Positions 43,690 to 51,723 of a stretch of 64,000 bases of DNA are shown piece after piece; within the stretch, counting starts at the first letter, position 1; every line of letters begins with the position of its first letter. The notes below the pieces were generated by a model that did no database searches, had not been told where the DNA came from, and saw nothing but the letters and a program-made list of their open reading frames with translations. This stretch comes from Bacteroidales bacterium (lineage in GTDB: Bacteria > Bacteroidota > Bacteroidia > Bacteroidales > Tenuifilaceae), in contig JAFGDZ010000052.1 of assembly GCA_016931855.1 (NCBI GenBank), positions 22,520 through 86,519 on the forward strand, read 5' to 3'. The position numbers were made by a program, and so were the translations under genes.

Positions 43690-45519
43690 TTACAATCCTA
43701 AAAAGTACTCTTGATAAACAGAGAAGAAAGAGAATGCATCGTTGGTAACCATATCTGGATTATTACCCTCCTGCACAATAACTCGCTTCCCAGTATGGTC
43801 GTAAATAAACTTTGAGCTATCGGTCATAAAGCCAAATCCATCGTTAAATACATAGTAAGCAAAGGGAACCGATGGTTGCCCAAATAAATCTTTAGAGAAC
43901 CTATACTCACTGGTCTCCATACCCATTTGGGTTAGCAACGTTGCAGCCAAATCTATTTGCGAACTGGTATGCTCTACCACTTTAGGCTCAACAGCCAATG
44001 CTCCACCCAGCCAAAGCATGGGTATTTTGAAACGCTCTGGAGCATAGTTTGGATGCTTGCTAAGGTAACGAACCCCATGATCGGCTATTAGCACAAAAAG
44101 GGTGTTCTTATACCACTCACGAGTTTTAGCCTCGCTAAAGAATTGACCCAAGCAGCTATCGGTATAGTAAGCAGCGCTCTTAAACTGGCTATCCTCATCG
44201 GAACCAGAGAACTTTGGCGTAGTTGGTATCTCAAAGGGCTCATGGCTACTAAGGGTAAAAAAGAACTTAAAGAAAGGCCCCTGAGCCGAATCTATATCGG
44301 TAAGTAATCGCTTAAAAACGTGCTCATCGTGAACGCCCCACTTGGAATTACGGTACGCACGGGGAAAATTGTCCTGCGTAACCATGCGTTGGAACTTAGC
44401 GCCAAATAGGAACGAGCGCATGTTGGCAAAATCGGGATCGCCACCATAGTAGAAGGTGGTGCTGTAACCCTGCGAAAACAGATCGGCACTAATGGATGGA
44501 AGCTTCGACGATTTTAGCTGGTACTTTATTATAGACTGCGTAGATTGCGCAGGAAAACCGCTAAGAGTAGCAACAATCCCCTTATCGCTCCTATCGCCAC
44601 TGGCAAACATCTTGCTAAACAAAATTCCTTCGCGAGTAAGCGCATTAAACTGGGGCGTAACATCGCTAAGGCCACCAAGCGGCTCAATCATCTTGGACGT
44701 AAATCCCTCCAAAAGGATAACCACAACATTGGGGCGCTGCATTTTTAGCACGGCTACGCTATCGGCAGACTGCGCCATTAGGCTTTGGAAACGGGCATTA
44801 GCGGTGTTCTTATCAACATAATCGGGGTACTTTTTGTACATGGAGCCCGATTTGTAGTAGGAATAAATCATGTTCCATACCGCATTCAGGGCTGCATGGT
44901 TACTGTAAACGTTATGGCTAAAGAACACCTTACCCGGATTCATTGGTGCAATGCCAAACCCACCACGTATAGGGATTATCATTGTTGCAGCAACAAAAGT
45001 AAAAACGGGAAGTAACCACCACTTTCCACTGGTAAATTCTTTACGCCAAACCAGCCTACGGTAAACCCAAAAAGAGGCTGCAACAAATGCGCTACACGCA
45101 GCAACAAGCACCACTATCATCCATACTTTTACGGAGGCAAAAGCCTCTCCTGGTGTTTTTAGGTACAGCAGCGGCGATGCATCTATCCTATACCCCCAGT
45201 TACGGTACAGCTCCAAATCCGATATAATAACAACCGACGATATGGTTAAAACAACAAGTGTTATTGTTGATATGGTTATGCGCACAACCCTTTCGCTAGC
45301 AAAGTATAGCGCGCCAATGGTTAGTGCAACCAAAAGGGTTACGTAACCCGTTTGCGATGCATCCATCCACACACCATGGGAAAAAATGCCTAACCACTCG
45401 CTAATGGGAATGGAAAACGATTGCTGATAACTGTAAAACATGAAGAGTAGCCTGGCAACAAAGAAAAAGGCAAGCCAAAAAATAAAATATCTAACTAAAA
45501 ACAGAAAACGTTCCCTCAT
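43690..45519 (-). CDS. LTA-synthase-like sulfatase-fold membrane protein
   Basis: The 609-residue product has five N-terminal membrane helices (about 8-190) and a periplasmic alkaline-phosphatase/sulfatase-fold domain (about 260-590). The nucleophile Thr lies in LLEGFTSKM. Metal-binding residues fit MFASGDRSDKGIVATLSG, LSSHEPFEIP and IADHGVRY. In Gram-negatives such enzymes transfer phosphoglycerol or phosphoethanolamine to glycans or lipids (OpgB or EptA-like). The substrate here is not known. A -7 box TACTTTTG lies 74 bp upstream (45593-45600), and the gene is monocistronic. Confidence 0.9.
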   Translation of the reverse strand: MRERFLFLVRYFIFWLAFFFVARLLFMFYSYQQSFSIPISEWLGIFSHGVWMDASQTGYVTLLVALTIGALYFASERVVRITISTITLVVLTISSVVIISDLELYRNWGYRIDASPLLYLKTPGEAFASVKVWMIVVLVAACSAFVAASFWVYRRLVWRKEFTSGKWWLLPVFTFVAATMIIPIRGGFGIAPMNPGKVFFSHNVYSNHAALNAVWNMIYSYYKSGSMYKKYPDYVDKNTANARFQSLMAQSADSVAVLKMQRPNVVVILLEGFTSKMIEPLGGLSDVTPQFNALTREGILFSKMFASGDRSDKGIVATLSGFPAQSTQSIIKYQLKSSKLPSISADLFSQGYSTTFYYGGDPDFANMRSFLFGAKFQRMVTQDNFPRAYRNSKWGVHDEHVFKRLLTDIDSAQGPFFKFFFTLSSHEPFEIPTTPKFSGSDEDSQFKSAAYYTDSCLGQFFSEAKTREWYKNTLFVLIADHGVRYLSKHPNYAPERFKIPMLWLGGALAVEPKVVEHTSSQIDLAATLLTQMGMETSEYRFSKDLFGQPSVPFAYYVFNDGFGFMTDSSKFIYDHTGKRVIVQEGNNPDMVTNDAFSFFSVYQEYFLGL

Positions 45520-45592
45520 TGGAGTAAATTTATGCTGTAAGTAAAACCATTATCTACAAACTGAGTCAAACAAAAACGGCAAAACTAATTTG

Positions 45593-45600
45593 CAAAAGTA
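45593..45600 (-). promoter_or_regulatory. -7 box for the LTA-synthase-like gene
   Basis: TACTTTTG on the minus strand matches TAnnTTTG. Confidence 0.45.
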
Positions 45601-45661
45601 GAAAAGAAAGCGAACCAACTAGTAAAATAGGCCTAAATATCAACCCATAAAAAGTATCCCC

Positions 45662-46642
45662 ATGAGAAAAGTGCTTTTGCTACTTACCGTAATTGCAGCA
45701 CTATCGTGCAGCACAAGTAAAACCAACCCCGATGCACCCAAAACAGCAGAATGGGCTTTAGCCCTACATGGCGGTGCAGGAGACATGAATAGAGCAGATT
45801 TTAGCGATGAGGATATTGCACGCTACGAGCAAGAGCTAATTAACGCCCGCACCATTGGTGAGAACATTCTTGCAAACGGCGGCAGTAGCCTTGATGCCGT
45901 TGAGCAAGTTGTACGATACCTAGAGGATTGTCCGCTATTTAACGCAGGTAAGGGTGCTGTTTTTACCAGCGCAGGTAAAAACGAACTGGATGCAGCCATT
46001 ATGAGTGGTTCCAACCTTAGTGCAGGTGCAATTGCGGGCGTGAGCGATATTAAAAACCCCATATCTACAGCCCGTTTGGTGATGGAAAAATCGGCTCATG
46101 TAATGATGATTGGCAAAGGTGCATCGGAGTTTGCCAAAAGCATGGGTGCCGAAATGGTTGATAGCAGCTACTTTTTTACCGATAAGAGCTGGCAATCGCT
46201 TCAGCGCGCACTTCAAAAAGCAGAGAAAATGGGCACTGTTGGCTGCGTTGCCCTAGATAAGAGCGGTAACCTTGCTGCTGCCACATCAACAGGAGGAATG
46301 ACCAACAAACGCTATGGCAGGGTTGGCGATGTACCCATTATTGGTGCTGGCACATATGCAAACAATGCTACCTGTGCGGTATCGGCTACAGGCCATGGCG
46401 AGTACTTTATACGCTACACAGTAGCCCACGATATATCGGCACTTATGGAGTACAAAGGGCTATCGCTACAAGATGCAGCAGATGTTGTTGTTAACAACAA
46501 GCTGGTTAAGGCTCATGGTGCTGGAGGCGTTGTTGCCGTTGACAAAAACGGGAATGTTTACCTTACAATGAATACCACAGGCATGTTTAGAGCATACGCC
46601 ACATCGAATGGAGATAAAGGGGTAGGAATTTTTACTGAGTAA
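45662..46642 (+). CDS. Isoaspartyl peptidase / L-asparaginase (Ntn hydrolase), lipoprotein
   Basis: The 326-residue product has a lipoprotein signal (lipobox ALSC) and the plant-type asparaginase fold. It has LALHGGAGD near 32-40 and the autocleavage site GTVGCVALD near 192-200, where Thr becomes the N-terminal nucleophile. TSTGGMTNKRYGRVGDVPIIGAG follows as the substrate loop. It hydrolyses isoaspartyl dipeptides or asparagine. The proposed lipid anchor places it in the periplasm. It is monocistronic with a strong terminator. Confidence 0.92.
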   Translation: MRKVLLLLTVIAALSCSTSKTNPDAPKTAEWALALHGGAGDMNRADFSDEDIARYEQELINARTIGENILANGGSSLDAVEQVVRYLEDCPLFNAGKGAVFTSAGKNELDAAIMSGSNLSAGAIAGVSDIKNPISTARLVMEKSAHVMMIGKGASEFAKSMGAEMVDSSYFFTDKSWQSLQRALQKAEKMGTVGCVALDKSGNLAAATSTGGMTNKRYGRVGDVPIIGAGTYANNATCAVSATGHGEYFIRYTVAHDISALMEYKGLSLQDAADVVVNNKLVKAHGAGGVVAVDKNGNVYLTMNTTGMFRAYATSNGDKGVGIFTE

Positions 46643-46655
46643 TATTCCAACTGAT

Positions 46656-46692
46656 GGAAAAGGTGTAGAAGCGCTCTTCTACACCTTTTTTG
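46656..46692. terminator. Terminator after the asparaginase gene
   Basis: A 15-bp stem, gaaaaggtgtagaag with cttctacaccttttt, has a short loop and a T-run. Confidence 0.9.
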
Positions 46693-46755
46693 TATTGAGC
46701 AAAACATCAATTGTCTTAACTAGCCCAAATTATTTATCTTTATAGAATCAAACTA

Positions 46756-47256
46756 ATGGGGTTTTTTATGGAGATTGAGTTTAAAACCAAAACGTTTAAG
46801 AACATCTTTGTGCCTTGGGCTGGTGTTTTTCTAGGTGTATTCTCGCTGTACTTTATTGGCTACATGCTAATTGTATTTCTATTCAACACCAAAACATTCT
46901 CCATTCTATCGTTTCTAGAGGATGGTTGGATACACCTAACCTTTAACGCGCTGGTTTTATCGGGAGTTATTGCGTTCCAGTTTAGCATATCGAAAATAAC
47001 GGTAAAACATAACGGAGAAATAGACCACGAACTGGTGAAGCAGTACTTTATTAGTCACCGCTACGTAATGTATAAGGTTAAGGAGAACAAAACCTACTTT
47101 AAGCCACAAAAATTGTGGGAGCGCTTTCTTTCCAATAGGTACTACGTTACCATTATCGAAAACGAAAATGAGATAACCACTTACCTACCATCGCGCCTAC
47201 TCTACGACTTTCACCACGCATTTAAGTTTGGGAATCTGTTTCTTAAGAAGGGGTAA
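46756..47256 (+). CDS. Two-helix membrane protein, hypothetical
   Basis: The 166-residue product has two membrane helices (about 18-45 and 60-78) and a basic, aromatic-rich C-terminal cytoplasmic domain (VKQYFISHRYVMYKVKENKT-like, ending FKFGNLFLKKG). I do not recognise a family. A promoter with TTG at 46711-46713 and TATCTTTA at 46735-46742 precedes it. ATG codons at 46756 and 46768 are both possible starts. It converges with the DUF4384 gene. Confidence 0.65.
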   Translation: MGFFMEIEFKTKTFKNIFVPWAGVFLGVFSLYFIGYMLIVFLFNTKTFSILSFLEDGWIHLTFNALVLSGVIAFQFSISKITVKHNGEIDHELVKQYFISHRYVMYKVKENKTYFKPQKLWERFLSNRYYVTIIENENEITTYLPSRLLYDFHHAFKFGNLFLKKG

Positions 47257-47308
47257 TCCCTATCAAAGCTGTGCTTATACAAACAAGTTGCTTCCACCTG
47301 TTGGCAAA

Positions 47309-48118
47309 CTACCTAATAGAAAACGCCACATACTCCACCACGCGTTTATCGGGAGAGATACGGTAAACCCAAGCCATTAAATCGTCGAACGAGGTTACCT
47401 GATCCTGCTCAACCGTTAGCTTAAAGTTCCTGTATGGAATGGGCTCTTTGGTAAACACAAACACAAACTTGTTAAGCTCTGGCTCCTTTGTGGTTTTTAC
47501 CATCTCGTAACTTGTTGTTTCCGAAGGAAAAGAAACCGATTTTCCAGCAGGTATTAGCTGGTGCGTTTCCCAAGGATTTGGGTATATAAGCGTTGCATGA
47601 TCGTTATAAAGGTTAAACACCGTAATGTAGCACGATTGCGTAGCCTTAACGTTATACTGCATGGATTCGCCATTAGCATAAACGGGAAGAATACCCTGTA
47701 CCTCAACTTGGAATGTAGGATCGGCACCCACGTGGTAGGTTACAACCTCGGCATCGATGGTAACCTCAACAAAGAGCAGGGAGGTTTGAGGATCGAGACC
47801 CTTTTTAACCCTTTGGTTGGCGTAGCTTTGTACTACACCACGTATTTCCTGCTGCACATCGGAGGCAAAGAACTCGGCATAATCGTCGCCCTGCTCCCCT
47901 TTGTACATCGCCTCATACGCAGTAATATGCTCCTTTACCCCTGCACGCCTAAGAGCTTCAATTTTAGCCTGAGCCAAAGCACCTCGTATTGCGGCATCCT
48001 CAGACACTTGGCCAGTTATGTAAGCCCTGCCCTGAACATTGGTTATAATTTTTGCCTCCTGAGAAAAAACAACGCTGCACATGGTTAACGCAACAAGAAG
48101 CGTGAGTATCTTTTTCAT
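47309..48118 (-). CDS. Secreted DUF4384 protein
   Basis: The 269-residue product has a signal peptide (MKKILTLLVALTMCSVVFSQ). A region (about 20-130) resembles LPP20/FlgT N-terminal folds (AYITGQVSEDAAIRGALAQA, IRGVVQSYA, FVEVTIDAEVV). A DUF4384 domain (about 150-240) with CYITVFNLYNDHATLIYPNPW and LIPAGKSVSFPS follows. DUF4384 occurs in periplasmic proteins of unknown function. An in-frame ATG nine codons upstream (48145) was rejected because the signal peptide begins naturally at 48118. Confidence 0.82.
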   Translation of the reverse strand: MKKILTLLVALTMCSVVFSQEAKIITNVQGRAYITGQVSEDAAIRGALAQAKIEALRRAGVKEHITAYEAMYKGEQGDDYAEFFASDVQQEIRGVVQSYANQRVKKGLDPQTSLLFVEVTIDAEVVTYHVGADPTFQVEVQGILPVYANGESMQYNVKATQSCYITVFNLYNDHATLIYPNPWETHQLIPAGKSVSFPSETTSYEMVKTTKEPELNKFVFVFTKEPIPYRNFKLTVEQDQVTSFDDLMAWVYRISPDKRVVEYVAFSIR

Positions 48119-48217
48119 CCGTACTACTATAAGTTTTGGCAACAAAACACTAGAATCAAAATAAAATACCTTAGGTAATTAAACTCATTTAGCAATAAAA
48201 AGCATGCCAATAGCGTG

Positions 48218-49690
48218 CTAATCAATTTCGGTAATGCCTAGGCAGCTGTACAGCGCTGCAATTTCCGTTTTGCTATCGGTTAGCACTAGCATTTTATCGC
48301 CAGGTTCAAGTACTGTTAATCCATTTGGGGTAAAGAATTTACCATTCCTATTCACCATAACAATAAGGGCATTCATAGGGAGATTAAGGTCGATAAGCGA
48401 TTTCCCCGCCGCAAAACACCCCGCGTTAACCTCCAGCTCCAGGAGCTCATTTTTAAAAGCATCGCTACGCTCAATCTCCAATGGGTAGCGCGTTTTAGCC
48501 CGTATTGGCTTTGACAAGCGCAACCATTTTGCCACATGAGTAAATGTAGTTCCCTGTATAAGAACGCTCATGGCCACAACAAAGAACACCACATTAAAAA
48601 TTAGCTCCCCCTTTTCAACGCCTGCAATAATTGGAAATGTAGCAAGTACAATGGGAACGGCACCCCTAAGTCCTACCCACGAAATAAAAACCCTATCGCG
48701 GAAAGTGAGCTTAAATGGAATAAGGCTTAGGAACACGCCAACTGGTCGCGAAACAAACATTAGTACTACCGAGGTAAGTACACCAATGCCAACAACAGGC
48801 ACAATTTGCGAAGGGAAAACCAAAAGTCCTAGTGCCACGAACATAACAATTTGCATTAGCCATGCCAATCCATCGAAAAAACGAGAAATTGAGCGCTTAT
48901 GCATAAATGCAGAGTTACCAAGCATAACCCCTGCAATGTAAACGGAAAGGAAACCGTTACCCTTAATAAAATCGGAAAAGGCGTATGTAAAAAGGGCTAG
49001 GGCAAATATCATTACAGAATAAAGCCCATCGTTGGTAAGCTGAATTCGGTTGGTAATCCAAACCATAGCCTTTCCCATAAAAATCCCCACAAGCGACCCA
49101 ACCGTAAGCTGGGCAGCAAGGAAGAGGGTAAGGTCAAAACCCGATAGCTCTCCACCCGAAATCATCATAGTAAAAACAAGGGTAAGCATATAGGCCATGG
49201 GGTCGTTGCTTCCGCTCTCGAACTCCAGTACCGGGCGTAGGTTGTGCTTTAGCTCAATATTCTTCGATCGCAAAACGGAGAACACAGCAGCGGCATCGGT
49301 TGATGCCACAATGGAACCAAGTAGTAATCCCTCTAAAAAAGAAAAGCTGGTAAACGCATAAACCAGTAAACCCGTTGTAAACGCAGTGCCAACAACACCA
49401 AGTGTTGCCAGCGAAATTCCTTTCCACATTACAGGCTTTACGCTAGCCCAGCGGGTGTCCAAGCCTCCAGAGAAAAGAATAATAGAGAGGGCAACAACAC
49501 CTATTGTTTGGGTCATCTTAAAGTTATTAAAGTGGATAAGCCCCAAACCTTCTGACCCAACAATAACCCCTATGCCCATAAAAAGGATAAGGGCTGGCAC
49601 CCCTAGCCTACCGCTAGTTTTACTTGCAATTATAGCTGCAAAAAGCAGTGTAGAGAAAAGTAAAAGGGCATGGCCGTAAACTACTTCCAT
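48218..49690 (-). CDS. K+/H+ antiporter, CPA1 type (NhaP2/CvrA-like)
   Basis: The 490-residue product has 12-13 membrane helices and the CPA1 features SGGLDTRW, ASTDAAAVFSVLRSK and EFESGSNDPMAYMLT (the ion-binding Asn-Asp) near 150-164, and GLRGAVPIVLATFP near 345. A TrkA_C-like regulatory domain fills the C-terminus (about 400-490). The family exchanges potassium or sodium for protons. It lies 3 bp after the marC stop and is the last gene of the endonuclease-marC-antiporter operon. Confidence 0.92.
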   Translation of the reverse strand: MEVVYGHALLLFSTLLFAAIIASKTSGRLGVPALILFMGIGVIVGSEGLGLIHFNNFKMTQTIGVVALSIILFSGGLDTRWASVKPVMWKGISLATLGVVGTAFTTGLLVYAFTSFSFLEGLLLGSIVASTDAAAVFSVLRSKNIELKHNLRPVLEFESGSNDPMAYMLTLVFTMMISGGELSGFDLTLFLAAQLTVGSLVGIFMGKAMVWITNRIQLTNDGLYSVMIFALALFTYAFSDFIKGNGFLSVYIAGVMLGNSAFMHKRSISRFFDGLAWLMQIVMFVALGLLVFPSQIVPVVGIGVLTSVVLMFVSRPVGVFLSLIPFKLTFRDRVFISWVGLRGAVPIVLATFPIIAGVEKGELIFNVVFFVVAMSVLIQGTTFTHVAKWLRLSKPIRAKTRYPLEIERSDAFKNELLELEVNAGCFAAGKSLIDLNLPMNALIVMVNRNGKFFTPNGLTVLEPGDKMLVLTDSKTEIAALYSCLGITEID

Positions 49691-49693
49691 CGC

Positions 49694-50332
49694 TTATCCT
49701 ACATTTAGCATACGTTGAACAAGAGGCCCTAATCCGGCAAAGAAGAACTCAACGGCAATAACCATAACAATTAACCCCATAAGGCGCATCATTACCTTAT
49801 TGCCTGTTTCGCCAAGCAAGGGTACTATTTTACCAGAGCCTATTAGAGAAACTAGCGTTATTAGCAGCACAATGGCAATAACCACAATTAGGGTGATTTT
49901 TAGCGATACGGTACTGGCATCTTCCCAAAGCACAATGGCGTTGGTTATTGCTCCTGGGCCGCAAATCATAGGAATGGCTAAGGGAGTAATGGCAATATCG
50001 CTAGCGTAGCTTGTGGCTTCCTCTGCGCTTTCCATTTTTACACGCACTAATTTAGCCTGAAGCATATCGTAACCCATCATAAAGAAGATTACGCCGCCAA
50101 CAATCCTGAGGCTATCAACCGTAATGGAGAAAAAGTTAAAGATAAGCTGGCCCGCAAAGGCAAATAGGATTAGCGCAATAAGCGACACAAGAATTGCCTT
50201 AACAGCCACAGCGGTTCGGCGTTTGGGAGTTAAATCGGCCGTCATGGTCATAAAAACGGGCATAACCCCCAAGGGGTTAATTAACGAAAAGAACGAAGCA
50301 AAGACAATAAAAGCAAACTCAATAGTACTCAT
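49694..50332 (-). CDS. MarC-family membrane protein
   Basis: The 212-residue product has six membrane helices and the MarC signature: FASFFSLINPLGVMPVF at the N-terminus and LAIPMICGPGAITNAIVL near 117-134. The molecular function of MarC proteins is not established, and the old link to antibiotic resistance was withdrawn. It is of normal length. It sits between the endonuclease and antiporter genes, 41 bp after the former and 3 bp before the latter. Confidence 0.9.
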   Translation of the reverse strand: MSTIEFAFIVFASFFSLINPLGVMPVFMTMTADLTPKRRTAVAVKAILVSLIALILFAFAGQLIFNFFSITVDSLRIVGGVIFFMMGYDMLQAKLVRVKMESAEEATSYASDIAITPLAIPMICGPGAITNAIVLWEDASTVSLKITLIVVIAIVLLITLVSLIGSGKIVPLLGETGNKVMMRLMGLIVMVIAVEFFFAGLGPLVQRMLNVG

Positions 50333-50373
50333 CCTAATAATTTTGTCACAAGTTACAAAATAATGAAACAGAA

Positions 50374-51192
50374 TCAGCTGGCTCGTTTAAATCGAAATAC
50401 AGGATGGGTAACCTTGCCATCAAGTAAAACGCACTTATTTGCCTCAACCTCTGTTTCGAGCGCATTGGGAAGACCCGAAAAAAAATCGACTAGGGTTAGC
50501 TCCTCTATGCTATCAATAGAAACTACAAACGAAGCCAGCTCCTGCTCTAGCTTTTTGTTAGGCATTAAAAAGGCTGCGGGAACAATATCATTCCCCCTAA
50601 ACATCAGCAGTATTTTATAGAATGCAGAGGGAACAGTAACCTCATTGCCCCCTATCACGCCCAACGAATCGGTAAAAACCGGTCCTGTTACAACAATAAC
50701 AGAGTCGCATTGTTTAGCCCAGCGCCTAGCCGTTTCCTCAAGTTTTTTCCAAACACCTCTGTTAAAAGCAGGTACCTGTGGCGAAATGTTACTGAAGAAG
50801 AACGACTCCTTCATGGTTACTGCCGACCAGCTCATATCGGCTGCTGGAGCCAGATGCCCACGGTCGTAGCCCGACTTTTTATAGTCGGAATCAGCAGCAG
50901 AGCCTGTTAGCACCGCTTGGTCGGCGGCGAACCTATCGCTTCGCTCCTCCTTGCCACCCAACCGCAATGGGTTAAGTGAATACGTTACCCAACGAGCCTG
51001 CTCGTGCAGCTCCGAGTACGACAAGGCAATTGCTGCATGCCGTATAATTTGCTCATCAACAGGCGATGTAGGAAGTCCAACATCAACTAAAAATGCATCG
51101 GTATGCGTAATGTTAGTATGCTGAATAGCCAACCAAATAATTGCAACTCCAAAAAGGAGCACTAAAAACCAAAACAGCTTTTGCTTTTTCAT
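50374..51192 (-). CDS. DNA/RNA non-specific endonuclease (NUC1 family), membrane-anchored
   Basis: The 272-residue product has an N-terminal signal anchor (about 6-22). The beta-beta-alpha-metal nuclease motif DRGHLAPAADM is near 109-119 (catalytic His in DRGH), and NISPQVPAFNRGVWKKLE follows with the metal-binding Asn. It cleaves DNA and RNA without sequence preference, here probably outside the cytoplasm for nutrient recovery or defence. No immunity gene is adjacent, which fits an exported enzyme. It heads the operon with marC. Confidence 0.92.
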   Translation of the reverse strand: MKKQKLFWFLVLLFGVAIIWLAIQHTNITHTDAFLVDVGLPTSPVDEQIIRHAAIALSYSELHEQARWVTYSLNPLRLGGKEERSDRFAADQAVLTGSAADSDYKKSGYDRGHLAPAADMSWSAVTMKESFFFSNISPQVPAFNRGVWKKLEETARRWAKQCDSVIVVTGPVFTDSLGVIGGNEVTVPSAFYKILLMFRGNDIVPAAFLMPNKKLEQELASFVVSIDSIEELTLVDFFSGLPNALETEVEANKCVLLDGKVTHPVFRFKRAS

Positions 51193-51436
51193 TGTGCGTA
51201 AGAATTATAGCTACGCTGTAGTCCAATAATCGATACCGACACAGGGCTTACAACGCGATGCGAAAATAGAAATAGGATTTTGCAATTGTTATTAATGTGC
51301 CCAAAAAAATTGATGCGAACCTGTTCATAATCGAACACAGCTATTCAAAAATGAACAATGCCAACAAATACCAGTAAGCACATACAACTGATTATGAGGT
51401 ACTTTAAATTCTTGGCACAATAATTATAAATATACG
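51193..51436. other. Intergenic region left of the small membrane peptide
   Basis: About 240 bp with no supported gene or RNA. It is AT-rich and contains only short imperfect repeats. Confidence 0.4.
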
Positions 51437-51562
51437 ATGCAACACATAAATAATTTAGTCATGTTTATACTAGGATTACTCTGCGGAATGGTGCTTCTCT
51501 TAGCAATTGATGCACTACTAAGCCCTTGGATTGTGTCGAGATGGATAAAACGGATGGGCTAA
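51437..51562 (+). CDS. 41-residue single-helix membrane peptide, hypothetical
   Basis: The frame ATG to TAA gives MQHINNLVMFILGLL, then CGMVLLLAIDALLSPW, ending RWIKRMG. This is one hydrophobic helix (about 7-30) with a positively charged C-terminus, as in many small membrane proteins. The AT-rich upstream sequence has a TTG 22 bp before the TATACG segment, but there is no clean -7 box. There is no similarity I can name. It could be a chance frame. Confidence 0.4.
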   Translation: MQHINNLVMFILGLLCGMVLLLAIDALLSPWIVSRWIKRMG

Positions 51563-51648
51563 AAAAAGTAACACACCCAATGATGTACACAAAAACTTAA
51601 CAATCATTTACACTATTTAACCGTTTACTCTAACATTTGTTTTAGATA

Positions 51649-51664
51649 TTTGCGCTAACGCAAA
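51649..51664 (+). promoter_or_regulatory. Dyad at the promoter of the TonB/DUF4249 operon
   Basis: tttgcg-ctaa-cgcaaa is a perfect 6-bp inverted repeat with a 4-base spacer. Its left arm overlaps a -7-like gatatttg. It lies about 60 bp before the start at 51724, so it may be an operator. Confidence 0.45.
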
Positions 51665-51723
51665 GTAAGGCTAAAACAGTTAGACTAATGGTAACACAAA
51701 TTAATCCCTCTACTTTTTAAAAA

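Noticed and set aside
47561..48088. 175-residue plus-strand open frame
   Set aside because: It is antisense to the DUF4384 gene, which has a signal peptide and domain motifs.
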